NCBI RefSeq assembly: GCF_002162315.1
Contig: NZ_CP021416.1
Coordinates: 310,001-374,000 of the forward strand
From: Sulfurospirillum diekertiae
GTDB taxonomy: Bacteria > Campylobacterota > Campylobacteria > Campylobacterales > Sulfurospirillaceae
Reading direction: 5' to 3'
DNA: 64,000 nucleotides
Shown here: in pieces, positions 9,535 through 18,614 of the stretch
How the letters are laid out: the number at the start of each line of letters is the position of its first letter
Numbering within the stretch: the stretch's first letter is position 1
Program-made: the position numbers and the translations under genes
The notes under the pieces: model-generated
What the model was told of the DNA's origin: nothing
What the model saw: the letters and a program-made list of their open reading frames with translations, nothing else
The model's database searches: none

Positions 9535-10563
9535 ATGAACTACATTCTCCAAGATGAAAACGCGCTCTACTTCGAGTGCGGTTTTTCATGCGATCATGCG
9601 GTTTTTTTGAAACTTGGAAGCGAAGCATTTTTTATTACCGATGCGCGCTACACAACCGAAGCTTCTGAAATCATTTACACTGCAACCGTTTTGGAAGGCG
9701 ACAGACGCGATCTTTTAAAAACAGCGCGTTTGTTGATTCGTAAAAGTGGCATTAAAACACTCTGCTACAATCCTGCTGAATGGAATGTGGAAGTGTTTGC
9801 ACGTTTGAATGAAAAACTGAATATTACGTTTCAAAAAAAGCCCAATTTTTCGCAACAAAAACGCATTATTAAAAGCGAGCGCGAGCTTGATATTTTAAAA
9901 AGTGCAGCACGTTTTGGGCAAGAGGCGTTTACACGTTTTGGAGAATTTTTAAACCATCACGGTGAAGGTATGGATGAAAAACGTGCCTTCTTTGAAGCCG
10001 AAGCGATTTTAAAACGCCACGGTGAATTGGGGCTTAGTTTTGAGCCGATTATTGCGCTTGGAGCGAATGCTGCTAAACCGCACGCACTGCCTACATGTAA
10101 AACGCTTCAACGTGGCGAACTCGTTCTTTTGGATGCGGGGGTGAAGTATCAGCGTTACTGTTCGGATCGTACGCGAACGAGCTTTTTTGATGAAGGATTT
10201 AACTTTGAAAAAGAGCAGCATTTTAACGAGACCTTGAAACAGAAAGTTTATGATACAGTGTTGTGTGCTCAAGAAGCTGCCCTTAAAGCCGTGAAAATTG
10301 GCGTCAAAGCTAAAGAGATCGACAAAGCGGCACGCGATGTCATTGACAAAGCAGGATTTGGAGCGTATTTCATTCATTCCACTGGGCATGGCGTCGGTCT
10401 GGATATTCACGAATTGCCTGTGATTAGTGCGCGTTCTGAAACGATTATTGAAGAAAATATGGTTTTTACCATAGAGCCAGGTATTTACTTACCAGAGCAA
10501 TTTGGCGTGAGAATTGAAGATACGATTATCGCGCGAGATAACGGTGCTGAGGTTATGGGGTGA
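9535..10563 (+). CDS. M24 family aminopeptidase (Xaa-Pro peptidase)
   Basis: A 342-residue pita-bread metallopeptidase. The metal ligands are visible: Asp in LLDAGVKYQRYCSDRTRT, His in HSTGHGVGLDIHE, Glu in FTIEPGIYLP and Glu in FGVRIEDT. The N-terminal about 115 residues form the short creatinase-like domain. Length and motifs fit prolyl aminopeptidases (PepP/PepQ class) that trim X-Pro peptides in the cytoplasm. It is tightly packed between aroQ (two-base gap) and folK (GTGA overlap), so it is part of one operon. It holds a one-mismatch copy of the dispersed palindrome at 10091. Confidence 0.9.
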   Translation: MNYILQDENALYFECGFSCDHAVFLKLGSEAFFITDARYTTEASEIIYTATVLEGDRRDLLKTARLLIRKSGIKTLCYNPAEWNVEVFARLNEKLNITFQKKPNFSQQKRIIKSERELDILKSAARFGQEAFTRFGEFLNHHGEGMDEKRAFFEAEAILKRHGELGLSFEPIIALGANAAKPHALPTCKTLQRGELVLLDAGVKYQRYCSDRTRTSFFDEGFNFEKEQHFNETLKQKVYDTVLCAQEAALKAVKIGVKAKEIDKAARDVIDKAGFGAYFIHSTGHGVGLDIHELPVISARSETIIEENMVFTIEPGIYLPEQFGVRIEDTIIARDNGAEVMG

Positions 10564-11027
10564 AGTTAGAACGCATTCGATTTTTCCCTACATGTAAAAA
10601 AGCCAGACCCTCTTTTTTACACCGCGCAGTGATTGGACTAGGTGGCAATCAAGGCGATGTCAAAAAACGTTTTGTGAAACTGTATCGCCTGTTTTTAAAT
10701 GACCCACGTTTTTTTATTCAAGAGAGTTCCATGGTGCTTCAAAATCCACCGTTTGGCTACCTTGATCAGCCTGATTTTTACAATGCGGTTATTGTATTGC
10801 AAACATCTCTAAGTGCAAAAGCATTGCTTAAAGTGCTTTTACATGTAGAGCATATTTATGGACGCATCAGACTCTTTAAAAATGGACCAAGAACGCTGGA
10901 TTTGGATATAATATTTTTCGATAATCAAACGATCCATCAACCTAACTTAATCGTTCCCCACCCTAAATGGTCGGAGCGTGCATCGGTTATCGTTCCACTC
11001 TTTACGCTAAAAAGTTTTAAAGGATAG
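10560..11027 (+). CDS. folK: 2-amino-4-hydroxy-6-hydroxymethyldihydropteridine pyrophosphokinase
   Basis: A 155-residue HPPK of folate synthesis. It carries AVIGLGGNQGDVKKRF near residue 22, the substrate loop QNPPFGYLDQPDFYNAVI, and GPRTLDLDIIFFDN, the signature that binds Mg-ATP. It starts at GTG overlapping the stop of the peptidase gene (GTGA), indicating translational coupling. About 20 residues precede the usual HPPK start, so an internal start is possible, but none has a better ribosome site. Two one-mismatch copies of the palindrome lie inside it (10588, 10839). Confidence 0.93.
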   Translation: MKLERIRFFPTCKKARPSFLHRAVIGLGGNQGDVKKRFVKLYRLFLNDPRFFIQESSMVLQNPPFGYLDQPDFYNAVIVLQTSLSAKALLKVLLHVEHIYGRIRLFKNGPRTLDLDIIFFDNQTIHQPNLIVPHPKWSERASVIVPLFTLKSFKG

Positions 11028-11029
11028 AG

Positions 11030-12310
11030 GTGAAATTTCATACGTTTAGTGGTGAAACACCAGCAGAAGCACTTAAACAGGCTCAACAAGACTGCGGTGA
11101 AAATGCGCTTGTGATAAGCACCAAACAGATTCGCAAAAAGACGATTAGCACTTCCGCACTCTATGAAGTGGTTGTTGCCATTGAAGACGATCAACCAACT
11201 CCTGCCCCCAGAAAACCAGAACCAAAAGTTGAGAACAAATATAAAAGTGGCGAAGATGTCCTCTTTAGCCTCTCTGAAGCGGCAAAACAAATTTCTCAAA
11301 TTGCACAAGCTACAGGAGATATGACTGGCTCGAACGCTTCAAGAGAAGCAGAGCGAGCTCAAAACAGTGAAGGTATTGGCGAAATTAAATGTGAAATCAA
11401 TAAACTTGCCGATAAAATTAAACTGATCCAAGAGATGTTTTGGGAAGAACGCGCACCGCATCGCAATCATTTAGCGATTCCTTCAGAATTTTCAGAGATC
11501 TATAAACTCGCAAAAACCAGTGGTATGGGCGAAGATCACTTAGAAAATATTATGAACCTCACACTTGAACATATGCCAGTGCGAATGAAAAATAGTTCAG
11601 AGACGATTAAACGCTATTTTCAAGTGTTGCTTCGTAAACTTATTCCAGTACGGATGGAAGCTGAACTTCCTAAAGGGAATAAGCGCGTGATGATGTTTGT
11701 GGGGCCCACTGGTGTGGGCAAAACAACGACGATTGCCAAACTTGCGGCACGTTACTCATATATTCAGGAAAAGCGTTCCAAAGTGGGCATTATCACCCTT
11801 GATACGTATAGAATTGGAGCAGTTGAGCAACTCTTTCAATATGCTAAGATGATGCGTTTGCCCATCGAAGATGTAGTTGATCCGAGTGACTTTAACAACG
11901 CACTTTCATCGCTCAGCCATTGTGATGTGATTTTGATTGATACCGTAGGAAGTTCACAGTACGATAAAGATAAACTGGTGAAGCTTAATAAGTTTCTGCA
12001 AAGCTCCCAATTACAGATTGATGTTAACTTAGTGCTCTCCGCAGGTAGTAAGCTTGAGGATCTTAAAGAGATCTACAAAAACTTCTCTTTTTTAGATATT
12101 GATACCCTTATTTTTACAAAATTTGATGAAACAAAGGTTTTTGGAACGATATTTTCTTTGATTTACGATATTGATAAACCTGTAAGTTACTTTTCCATTG
12201 GTCAAGAGGTACCTGATGACATTGTCCCAGCGTCCAGTGACTTTTTGGTTGAGTGTATTTTAGATGGCTTTGAGAAAAAAAGAGGTGAACATGGAAACGC
12301 AGGCGAATAA
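11030..12310 (+). CDS. flhF: Flagellar biosynthesis GTPase FlhF (SRP family)
   Basis: A 426-residue SRP-type GTPase. The N-terminal basic/helical region (1-200) is variable, then the NG domain has GPTGVGKTTT near residues 224-233, DTYRIGAVEQL, VILIDTVGSS (G3 region) and FTKFDETKVFG. FlhF fixes the place and number of polar flagella and in Campylobacter also allows expression of the sigma-54 flagellar genes. The GTG start follows GATAGAG. The gene ends inside the start region of flhG, with which it acts as an antagonistic pair. Confidence 0.96.
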   Translation: MKFHTFSGETPAEALKQAQQDCGENALVISTKQIRKKTISTSALYEVVVAIEDDQPTPAPRKPEPKVENKYKSGEDVLFSLSEAAKQISQIAQATGDMTGSNASREAERAQNSEGIGEIKCEINKLADKIKLIQEMFWEERAPHRNHLAIPSEFSEIYKLAKTSGMGEDHLENIMNLTLEHMPVRMKNSSETIKRYFQVLLRKLIPVRMEAELPKGNKRVMMFVGPTGVGKTTTIAKLAARYSYIQEKRSKVGIITLDTYRIGAVEQLFQYAKMMRLPIEDVVDPSDFNNALSSLSHCDVILIDTVGSSQYDKDKLVKLNKFLQSSQLQIDVNLVLSAGSKLEDLKEIYKNFSFLDIDTLIFTKFDETKVFGTIFSLIYDIDKPVSYFSIGQEVPDDIVPASSDFLVECILDGFEKKRGEHGNAGE

Positions 12311-13163
12311 ACTCCAAGAACTAGTCGGCGCAGCTTCTGCTAACGAACATAGCCATACAAAATTTATTGCCATTACCAGTGGTAAAGGTGGTGTAGGTAA
12401 AAGTACTGTTAGTGCCAATATGGCAAATATCTTAGCAAATAATGGTTATAAAGTAGGGCTTTTTGATGCCGACATTGGGCTTGCTAATTTGGATGTTATT
12501 CTTAATGTTCGTATTGATAAAAATATTTTACATGTACTTAAAGGTGAGTGTACATTGGCGGATGTCATTGTCCCTATTAAAAAAAATCTTTTACTGATTC
12601 CTGGTGAAAGTGGCGACGAGATCTTAAAATATTCCGAGCAATTTTTATTTGAACGCTTTTTGGAAGAGACCAAAGTGTTGGATGATCTTGACTTTATGAT
12701 TATTGACACGGGAGCTGGAATTGGTGGACATATACAACTTTTCTTAGAAGCAGCCGATGAGGTTATTGTGGTCACTGTTCCTGATCCTGCTGCTATTACC
12801 GATGCGTATGCAACCATTAAGATTACCAGCAAAACGCAGTCCAATATTCATGTGATTTTGAACATGACCAAAAGCGAGAAAGAGGCGCAACTCATTTTCG
12901 ACAAGATCAATAAAGTAGCCATGGCCAATATTGGTAATGGTTTAAAACTTAATCTTATAGGTAAACTGCCTGAGGATAAACTCATCTCCAAGAGCATTAA
13001 ACAGCGCACACTTTTTACCAATGATGCACCCAATTCATTGGCTGCCCTTGATATGAAACGTATCGTTAACAATTTAGTTTATAAATTGGAACGAAAAGTG
13101 CTTAAAACGGATACAAATAAGAGCTTCGGAAGCTTTTTTAAGCGTATTATTGAGCAATTTTAG
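12291..13163 (+). CDS. flhG: Flagellar number regulator FlhG (MinD-like ATPase)
   Basis: A 290-residue ParA/MinD ATPase with the deviant Walker A GKGGVGKS (31-38), FDADIGLANLDV and VIVVTVPDPAAITDAYA. It limits the number of flagella by acting on FlhF and on polar assembly. A longer frame opens at 12264, but I choose the ATG at 12291 because AGAGGTG lies at the right distance and the protein then begins METQANKLQELV, as in FleN/FlhG proteins. It overlaps flhF by 20 bases. Confidence 0.95.
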   Translation: METQANKLQELVGAASANEHSHTKFIAITSGKGGVGKSTVSANMANILANNGYKVGLFDADIGLANLDVILNVRIDKNILHVLKGECTLADVIVPIKKNLLLIPGESGDEILKYSEQFLFERFLEETKVLDDLDFMIIDTGAGIGGHIQLFLEAADEVIVVTVPDPAAITDAYATIKITSKTQSNIHVILNMTKSEKEAQLIFDKINKVAMANIGNGLKLNLIGKLPEDKLISKSIKQRTLFTNDAPNSLAALDMKRIVNNLVYKLERKVLKTDTNKSFGSFFKRIIEQF

Positions 13164-13185
13164 ATACATTTTGTAAAGGTATTGT

Positions 13186-13554
13186 ATGGTCAAATCAGAA
13201 AATTTCATCTACTTCTTCACTATATGTGGATTTTTTATTGGGTTGATATTTTCGGTGCTAAATTTTTCAGAACCAGAAGAGATACTCTTTTATACATTAG
13301 AAATAACGTTAGTTTTCTATCTTATTATCCATGTGGCTGTTATGAATTTCTTTGATTTTGATCGTTTAAGTACCTTTATTTTTAATAAAAAAGATCATGA
13401 AAGTATTGGCGATTACTTTATTCAAGAGCTGGAAAATAGAGAGAAGGTTATGGATAGTCTTTTAGCGAGCATTGATAATATGAATCAGCATTACGATAAG
13501 ATCATGAAAGGCTCAATGGAGAGTAATGAATCCTACAGTAAAAAAGCAGCCTAA
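13186..13554 (+). CDS. Small membrane protein between flhG and fliA
   Basis: A 122-residue protein with two hydrophobic helices (about residues 8-28 and 33-58) and a charged, probably cytoplasmic C-terminal half (KKDHESIGDYFIQELENREKV in part). Campylobacter has an uncharacterised membrane protein at the same place (between flhG and fliA), so a link to flagella is likely but unproven. The C-terminus overlaps fliA by 29 bases. Its RBS is weak (AAAGGTA). Confidence 0.8.
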   Translation: MVKSENFIYFFTICGFFIGLIFSVLNFSEPEEILFYTLEITLVFYLIIHVAVMNFFDFDRLSTFIFNKKDHESIGDYFIQELENREKVMDSLLASIDNMNQHYDKIMKGSMESNESYSKKAA

Positions 13555-14239
13555 TCCTTACAGTCAAAATCTTAAAAAAGAGCAAGACGAACTCGTTTTG
13601 CAATATCTCCCAGCAGTGCGTGCTATGGCCTATCGCCTTCGTGAGAGACTTCCTGCTTCTGTAGATGTCAACGATCTTATCTCTATTGGAACGGAAGAGA
13701 TGATAAAACTCTCTAGGCGTTACGATAAAGATCAAAATGACTCTTTTTGGGGATATGGTAAAAAACGTGTTTATGGCTCAATGCTTGATTTTTTGCGCTC
13801 CTTGGATACAATGAGCAGAGCCAATAGGCGTTTGATAAAAATGGTTGATAACGAGATTACTGCTTACTTGAGTGAGCACGGGAATGAACCTGATGATGCT
13901 TACTTAGCAAAAGTTTTGAATGAAGACATCGAAAAAATTTCTGAAGCACGCAATAGCTCAATGATCGTCTCAGTGATGTCTTTAAATGAGCAAATTACGA
14001 TTTTATCAGGTGAAGATACTGCACAAAGGGTCGAAAAAGATGAACTCATGGAGATGATTCAGAGTATTCTTTTAACATTTGGCGAACGTGAGCAGATGAT
14101 TATTCAGCTCTATTATTTCGAAGAGCTTAACCTCAAAGAGATCAGTGAGGTTTTGGATATTAGTGAGTCGAGAATTTCTCAAATTCATAAAAAGCTTTTA
14201 GCTAAGATCAAAGAACAATTGGGAATTAACCATGGCTGA
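13526..14239 (+). CDS. fliA: Flagellar sigma factor FliA (sigma-28)
   Basis: A 237-residue RNA polymerase sigma factor. It shows region 2 (LVLQYLPAVRAMAYRLRERLP, SFWGYGKKRVYGSMLDFLRSLD), region 3 and region 4 (LTFGEREQMIIQLYYFEELNLKEISEVLDISESRISQIHKK in blocks). It drives late flagellar genes such as flagellin and is held by FlgM until the hook is complete. Translation begins within the preceding membrane protein gene, with GGAGAG a few bases upstream. It overlaps fliM by eight bases. Confidence 0.96.
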   Translation: MNPTVKKQPNPYSQNLKKEQDELVLQYLPAVRAMAYRLRERLPASVDVNDLISIGTEEMIKLSRRYDKDQNDSFWGYGKKRVYGSMLDFLRSLDTMSRANRRLIKMVDNEITAYLSEHGNEPDDAYLAKVLNEDIEKISEARNSSMIVSVMSLNEQITILSGEDTAQRVEKDELMEMIQSILLTFGEREQMIIQLYYFEELNLKEISEVLDISESRISQIHKKLLAKIKEQLGINHG

Positions 14240-15293
14240 TATACTAAGTCAAGAAGAGATTGACGCACTTTTAGAAGTTGTTGAAGAGGATGGCGACACT
14301 CTCTCGACAGAAAACGAAAGTAGCGATACCCGACAAGTTATCCTTTACGATTTTAAACGTCCTAATCGTGTTTCAAAAGAGCAGTTACGTGCCGTTAAAG
14401 GCATTCACGATAAAATGGCGCGAAATCTTGCTTCACAAATCTCTTCTATTATGCGAAGTATTGTTGAAATTCAGCTACATTCTGTCGATCAAATGACCTA
14501 TGGTGAATTTTTGATGTCCTTACCCAGTCCAACAAGCTTCAACGTTTTTTCAATTAAGCCACTTGATGGTAATTGCATTATAGAAATCAACCCGTCCATT
14601 GCTTTCCCGATGATCGATAGACTCTTAGGGGGTCTTGGTGAGTCGTATGAATCGACGCGTGAACTTACAGACATTGAATTAAATCTACTGGATGCCATTT
14701 TACGTATTATTATGCAACGCCTTAAAGAAGGGTGGGCTCCAATTACAGATATGTATCCAACGGTTGAGACAAAAGAATCCAGTCCAAACGTTGTGCAGAT
14801 CGTTTCACAAAATGAAATCGTCATTATGGTGGTCATGGAGATTATCATAGGAAACTCTAGTGGAATGATTAACCTGTGTTATCCTGTTATTTATTTGGAA
14901 CCAATTCTCTCTCGTTTAGCAAATCGTGATATTATGTTGGGTGAAACCAGCGCTAAAAAAAGCCGTAATAAAGAGCTTAATACGCTTATTTCTCGTGCCG
15001 AAGTTTTTAATGAAGCGATTATTGGGCAAGCAGAACTGAGTGTGGGTGAACTTTTGGAGCTTAAAAAAGGTGACATTGTCAGACTGGACCGCCCTGCTGA
15101 TGATAAAGCTATTGTCATGATTGATAAAAAAGAGCTCTTTTTAGCGGAAATTGGCTTGCATCGTTTTCGTAAATCGATTAAAATAGAGAGTTTGGTTAAA
15201 ACAGATAAAGATGAGGTTAAGAGTGCTTTGGAAGAATTAGAGCATATTCGAAAATCAAAAATTTCATCCTTTGATACAACGCAACAGGGGTAA
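14232..15293 (+). CDS. fliM: Flagellar motor switch protein FliM
   Basis: A 353-residue FliM. The N-terminus MADILSQEEIDALLEVV is the CheY-P binding peptide; the middle is the CheC-like domain (VHDKMARNLASQ-type helix, FEILMSLPSPTSF-like loop); the C-terminal about 80 residues (ELSVGELLELKKGDIVRLDRP) form the SpoA/FliN-like domain. It is the C-ring protein that reverses rotation on CheY-P binding. It is coupled to fliA by overlap and followed at once by fliY. Confidence 0.96.
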   Translation: MADILSQEEIDALLEVVEEDGDTLSTENESSDTRQVILYDFKRPNRVSKEQLRAVKGIHDKMARNLASQISSIMRSIVEIQLHSVDQMTYGEFLMSLPSPTSFNVFSIKPLDGNCIIEINPSIAFPMIDRLLGGLGESYESTRELTDIELNLLDAILRIIMQRLKEGWAPITDMYPTVETKESSPNVVQIVSQNEIVIMVVMEIIIGNSSGMINLCYPVIYLEPILSRLANRDIMLGETSAKKSRNKELNTLISRAEVFNEAIIGQAELSVGELLELKKGDIVRLDRPADDKAIVMIDKKELFLAEIGLHRFRKSIKIESLVKTDKDEVKSALEELEHIRKSKISSFDTTQQG

Positions 15294-15296
15294 GGT

Positions 15297-16163
15297 GTGA
15301 ATACATTTGTACAATTATTACAACAAGAGGTAGTCTCGACAATAGAGGGGTTAACGGGTATTGCACCTACCGTTGAACTTAACGCAGAAGAGAGTGGTGA
15401 GAGCAAACTCACACTCAGCCCTCCACTCGCCAAACTCGATATTACTGTGGGTGGTGAACTGCATGGTAAGATGCGTGTTACGATGGCGACATCTATTGCA
15501 ACTGCCATTGGTGACATGATGCTAGGCGGTGAAGGTAATGAAAAAGAGGATATGGATGCTGAAGATCTTGATGCAACCAAAGAGATTATTTCTAACATTC
15601 TTAGCTCTTTTTCACGCTCACTTGGTAGCCAAAAAAATATGCCTAAGCTTGAGTTTGAAATTGAAAATGTTGAGTATATAGATCCGAACAGTACAATTGA
15701 TTTTAAGGGCTTTGAGAAGTTATTTATCTATAATTTAGCCGTTCACAATTCACATGATACCATTGCATTTGCTATTACGCATGAACTGACTCCTCTTATT
15801 GGTGAAGAGGTTTCCGCTCCATCTGCTTCATCTGCGGCGCCACAAGAGTTTATATTTGAAGAACCTAAAAAAAGTTGTCACAAACATGAGCCCTGAGGAG
15901 CTTAGCAATATTGAACTTATTAAAGATGTCAGGCTTCCGATTCGTGTACGTATCGGCTCTAAAAAAAATGCTTTTGAAAGATGTCTTGAGTATGGATATA
16001 GGCTCTGTGATTGAACTTGATCAATTAGCCAATGATCCTTTGGAAATTTTAGTCGGCGATAAAGTGATTGCCATGGGTGAAGTAGTGATTGTAGATGGTA
16101 ACTTTGGCGTGCAAATAGGTGAAATTGGTACCAAACGCGAACGACTTGAAAAAATTGCGATAG
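15297..16163 (+). pseudogene. fliY: Flagellar motor switch protein FliY, reading frame broken by three A-run indels
   Basis: Read literally, the frame stops at 15896 (199 residues), yet the FliN-type C-terminus continues in the next frames. Dropping one A at 15867-15873 (A7), one at the A8 run near 15960 and one at the A6 run near 16149-16154 gives a continuous protein of about 287 residues ending GTKRERLEKLR at the TAG 16161-16163, a normal FliY length. The N-terminal part is the CheC-like domain (TMATSIATAIGDMMLGGE) and the C-terminal part the SpoA domain (VRLPIRVRIGSKKMLLKDVL, MGEVVIVDGNFGVQIGEIG). The start is GTG after fliM. All three faults are single extra A bases, so I believe the gene is intact in the organism. 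Confidence 0.88.
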
Positions 16164-16171
16164 TAGAGATC

Positions 16172-16906
16172 ATGCAGCAACAAAAACATATTAAAGATAC
16201 GGAACGTAGTAATGAGTGGAGTGTTCTTCGGATTATGTCAGATTTTGTCAAAGGATTTGATGAACTTCAAGATTTAGGACCTTCTGTTACTTTTTTTGGT
16301 AGTGCTAGATTTCATGCCAATAATCGTTATTATCAAGACGCACATACGCTTGCGTATAAGTTAGGAAAGAAAGGCTATTCCATTATTACAGGTGGTTCAA
16401 AAGGAATTATGGAAGCAGCCAATAAAGGGGGCTTTGATTCTGAAAAATGCCAATCTATAGGATTGAATATTAATCTTCCCCATGAACAATCGGGCAATCA
16501 ATACACAACGAAGCATCTTAATTTTGATTATTTTTTTGTACGTAAAGTAATGTTGGTTAAATACTCTCTTGCCTATATTATCTTTCCAGGTGGCTTTGGA
16601 ACACTTGACGAATTTTTGGAAGCGTTAACCTTAACCCAAACAGGGAAAATTACTAAAATTAGTATTTTTTTGTACGGCAAAGATTACTGGGAAAAGCTAC
16701 TTGATTTTATTAAAACAACTATGGTGGAACATCATACCATTCGCCCTGAAGATGTTGAACTCATTATTCTTACCGATGATTTGGATGAGATTGTTACAAA
16801 AATAGATGAGCGTTTGGTGCTTTATATTAATGAGCTTAAAAATGAAGGTTTAGAGCATAGTCATTACTATCAAAAAGCTGTAGAATTTTTATCAAATCAA
16901 GAGTAA
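16172..16906 (+). CDS. LOG family protein (Rossmann-fold nucleotide-binding, TIGR00730 type)
   Basis: A 244-residue protein beginning MQQQKHIKDTERSNEW. It shows the LOG signature GGSKGIMEAANKGG and PGGFGTLDEFLEAL, the PGGxGTxxE motif of cytokinin-activating phosphoribohydrolases. An open frame extends upstream to 15911, but that is the FliN end of fliY read in the same frame because of the indels; the ATG at 16172 is the likely start. The cellular role in bacteria is uncertain; members hydrolyse nucleoside 5'-monophosphates to the base and ribose 5-phosphate. Confidence 0.85.
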   Translation: MQQQKHIKDTERSNEWSVLRIMSDFVKGFDELQDLGPSVTFFGSARFHANNRYYQDAHTLAYKLGKKGYSIITGGSKGIMEAANKGGFDSEKCQSIGLNINLPHEQSGNQYTTKHLNFDYFFVRKVMLVKYSLAYIIFPGGFGTLDEFLEALTLTQTGKITKISIFLYGKDYWEKLLDFIKTTMVEHHTIRPEDVELIILTDDLDEIVTKIDERLVLYINELKNEGLEHSHYYQKAVEFLSNQE

Positions 16907-16908
16907 AA

Positions 16909-18594
16909 ATGACAAAAAAATTATATTTCCAACATCTTCTAAAAAAACATTTACCTCTTTTAGGGGCTCTTTTATTATTGAGTTTTGTACTGTATGAAAT
17001 TAGTTTTTATATCTTTAAAACGTATCGTGCTTTTTTTAATTCTGATGCTGCCATTGCCAATATTTTAGCCGAAGAAATGGTCCTTGCAGGGAGTTTCTTT
17101 CCAAGCCATTGGTGGTATGTCAACAATGATCTTTGGGTTTTTTATAAACAATTGCTCGTCATTCCATGGGTACTCGCGGGTAAAAATGGTTATTTTGCGC
17201 ACGCCTTTACAGTTTTTGAAGTCAGTGTGTTTATGATTGTCTTTATTTATCTCTTCTTGCGTTCTTTAATGCTTTCACGCGCTTCTGCTATTATGGGTGG
17301 CGTGGTTGTTTGTATTGCTTATTCACCAATGTATTTACGAGAACTTTTTGGTGAAGCTGCCTATACATGGTACTTTCTTTTTATGATCGGATTTATGTTT
17401 ATTTTTCGCAAGCTTAGCCCACATGTCATTAGCAAGAGCACGCAAGTTAAGGCTTTTATCTTTTTTATGATGTTGCTTTATTTACTGGTACTTGCGAATC
17501 CTATACGTTTTTTTGTTTATTATGTTGTGCCTTTTTTTGGAGCACTTGCTTTAAGTATTTACTTTGCTAGAGATAGTATTAAAACATTCCAACATGCAGT
17601 GTATCGCCTCTTATCGGTCAAAAAAATGGTTATTTTTGCTTTTGCATGTTTGGTAATGGGACTTGCGGGAATGGCACATTACAATCTTTTGGAGAGTTTG
17701 CATTTAGCGGGTGGTGCTAATAATGCAGGGCTTGTTTCACTTGAAATTCTCCCCGTGCACGCAGCACATGCTTTTTTAGGGTTGCTCAACTTCATAGGAG
17801 CTGAATGGAATGAAGGTGTTCGAGCATCGTCTATTGGAGGTGCCATTTCACTTTTAAAATTTGCACTTTACCCATGTGTATTAATTATTCCAGCGTTACA
17901 TGTAAAAAAATCTTTTTATCAGATGAGCGCAACAGAGCGCTTTTTTGTTCTTTTTTCCTATGTAGGGTTTGCAATTATTTATATCCTTTATTCGACAACA
18001 GCATTGCATGAAAATGCATGGGCAGCACGTAACAATATTCGCTATATCTCCCCTTTTATTATGATGATTTTGGTTTGTAACGTTATTATGTGGCGCTTTT
18101 TCTCTCTGTTTGCCAAAGTTATTTTATCCGTCTGTTTAGCAATGGCATTGGGATTATCGTGGAACTATGTTTCTCCTAAAGAGTGGCGTGGAATTGTTGA
18201 TGAACGGATTGCCTTGGTGGAAGAGCTCAAGAGCAGAGGGTTGCATTTTGGCTATGCGGAGTATTGGGATTCACATCTTTATACGGCCTTTAGTGATGGC
18301 GACGTGGATATTCGTCCGATTGAGGTTGACGAGAAAGGTATTTCCCTTGTCAAATGGTTATCCAGTGATCGATGGTATCAGAAAGATTCAACCGATGGTA
18401 AGGTCTTCTTTATGCTTAAGCATGAAGATATTGCTGATTTCAATGTAAGCCTTAAAAACCTGAATATGCCTGATCCCATTGATCAATTTACAATGAATCA
18501 ATACACTATATATGTTTTTGAAAAAAATCCGCTTTATGTGAAAAAAAGTAAAGCAGAAGCTAGGAAGAAAAAGCGTATAATGACAGCTCCGTAA
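16909..18594 (+). CDS. Polytopic membrane protein, GT-C glycosyltransferase-like
   Basis: A 561-residue protein with about 10-12 hydrophobic helices and a soluble C-terminal segment (about 430-550). After the first helix comes a loop with acidic residues, YRAFFNSDAAIANILAEEM, and SHWWYVNNDLWVF, the place where GT-C enzymes (ArnT, PMT, GtrC types) keep their catalytic Asp. I do not recognise a named family. Following genes (GT2, WbqC, aminotransferase, flippase) suggest that it transfers a lipid-linked sugar to a surface polymer. It starts three bases after the LOG stop. It carries a TTACATGTAA at 17896, and another lies just after its stop (18596). Confidence 0.7.
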   Translation: MTKKLYFQHLLKKHLPLLGALLLLSFVLYEISFYIFKTYRAFFNSDAAIANILAEEMVLAGSFFPSHWWYVNNDLWVFYKQLLVIPWVLAGKNGYFAHAFTVFEVSVFMIVFIYLFLRSLMLSRASAIMGGVVVCIAYSPMYLRELFGEAAYTWYFLFMIGFMFIFRKLSPHVISKSTQVKAFIFFMMLLYLLVLANPIRFFVYYVVPFFGALALSIYFARDSIKTFQHAVYRLLSVKKMVIFAFACLVMGLAGMAHYNLLESLHLAGGANNAGLVSLEILPVHAAHAFLGLLNFIGAEWNEGVRASSIGGAISLLKFALYPCVLIIPALHVKKSFYQMSATERFFVLFSYVGFAIIYILYSTTALHENAWAARNNIRYISPFIMMILVCNVIMWRFFSLFAKVILSVCLAMALGLSWNYVSPKEWRGIVDERIALVEELKSRGLHFGYAEYWDSHLYTAFSDGDVDIRPIEVDEKGISLVKWLSSDRWYQKDSTDGKVFFMLKHEDIADFNVSLKNLNMPDPIDQFTMNQYTIYVFEKNPLYVKKSKAEARKKKRIMTAP

Positions 18595-18614
18595 TTTACA
18601 TGTAAAGGTGTCGC

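Noticed and set aside
15911-16906. A 331-residue fusion of a FliN domain with a LOG-family protein
   Set aside because: The FliN part is the C-terminus of fliY brought into the LOG frame by extra A bases; a normal FliY stop (TAG 16161) and a separate ATG (16172) are present.
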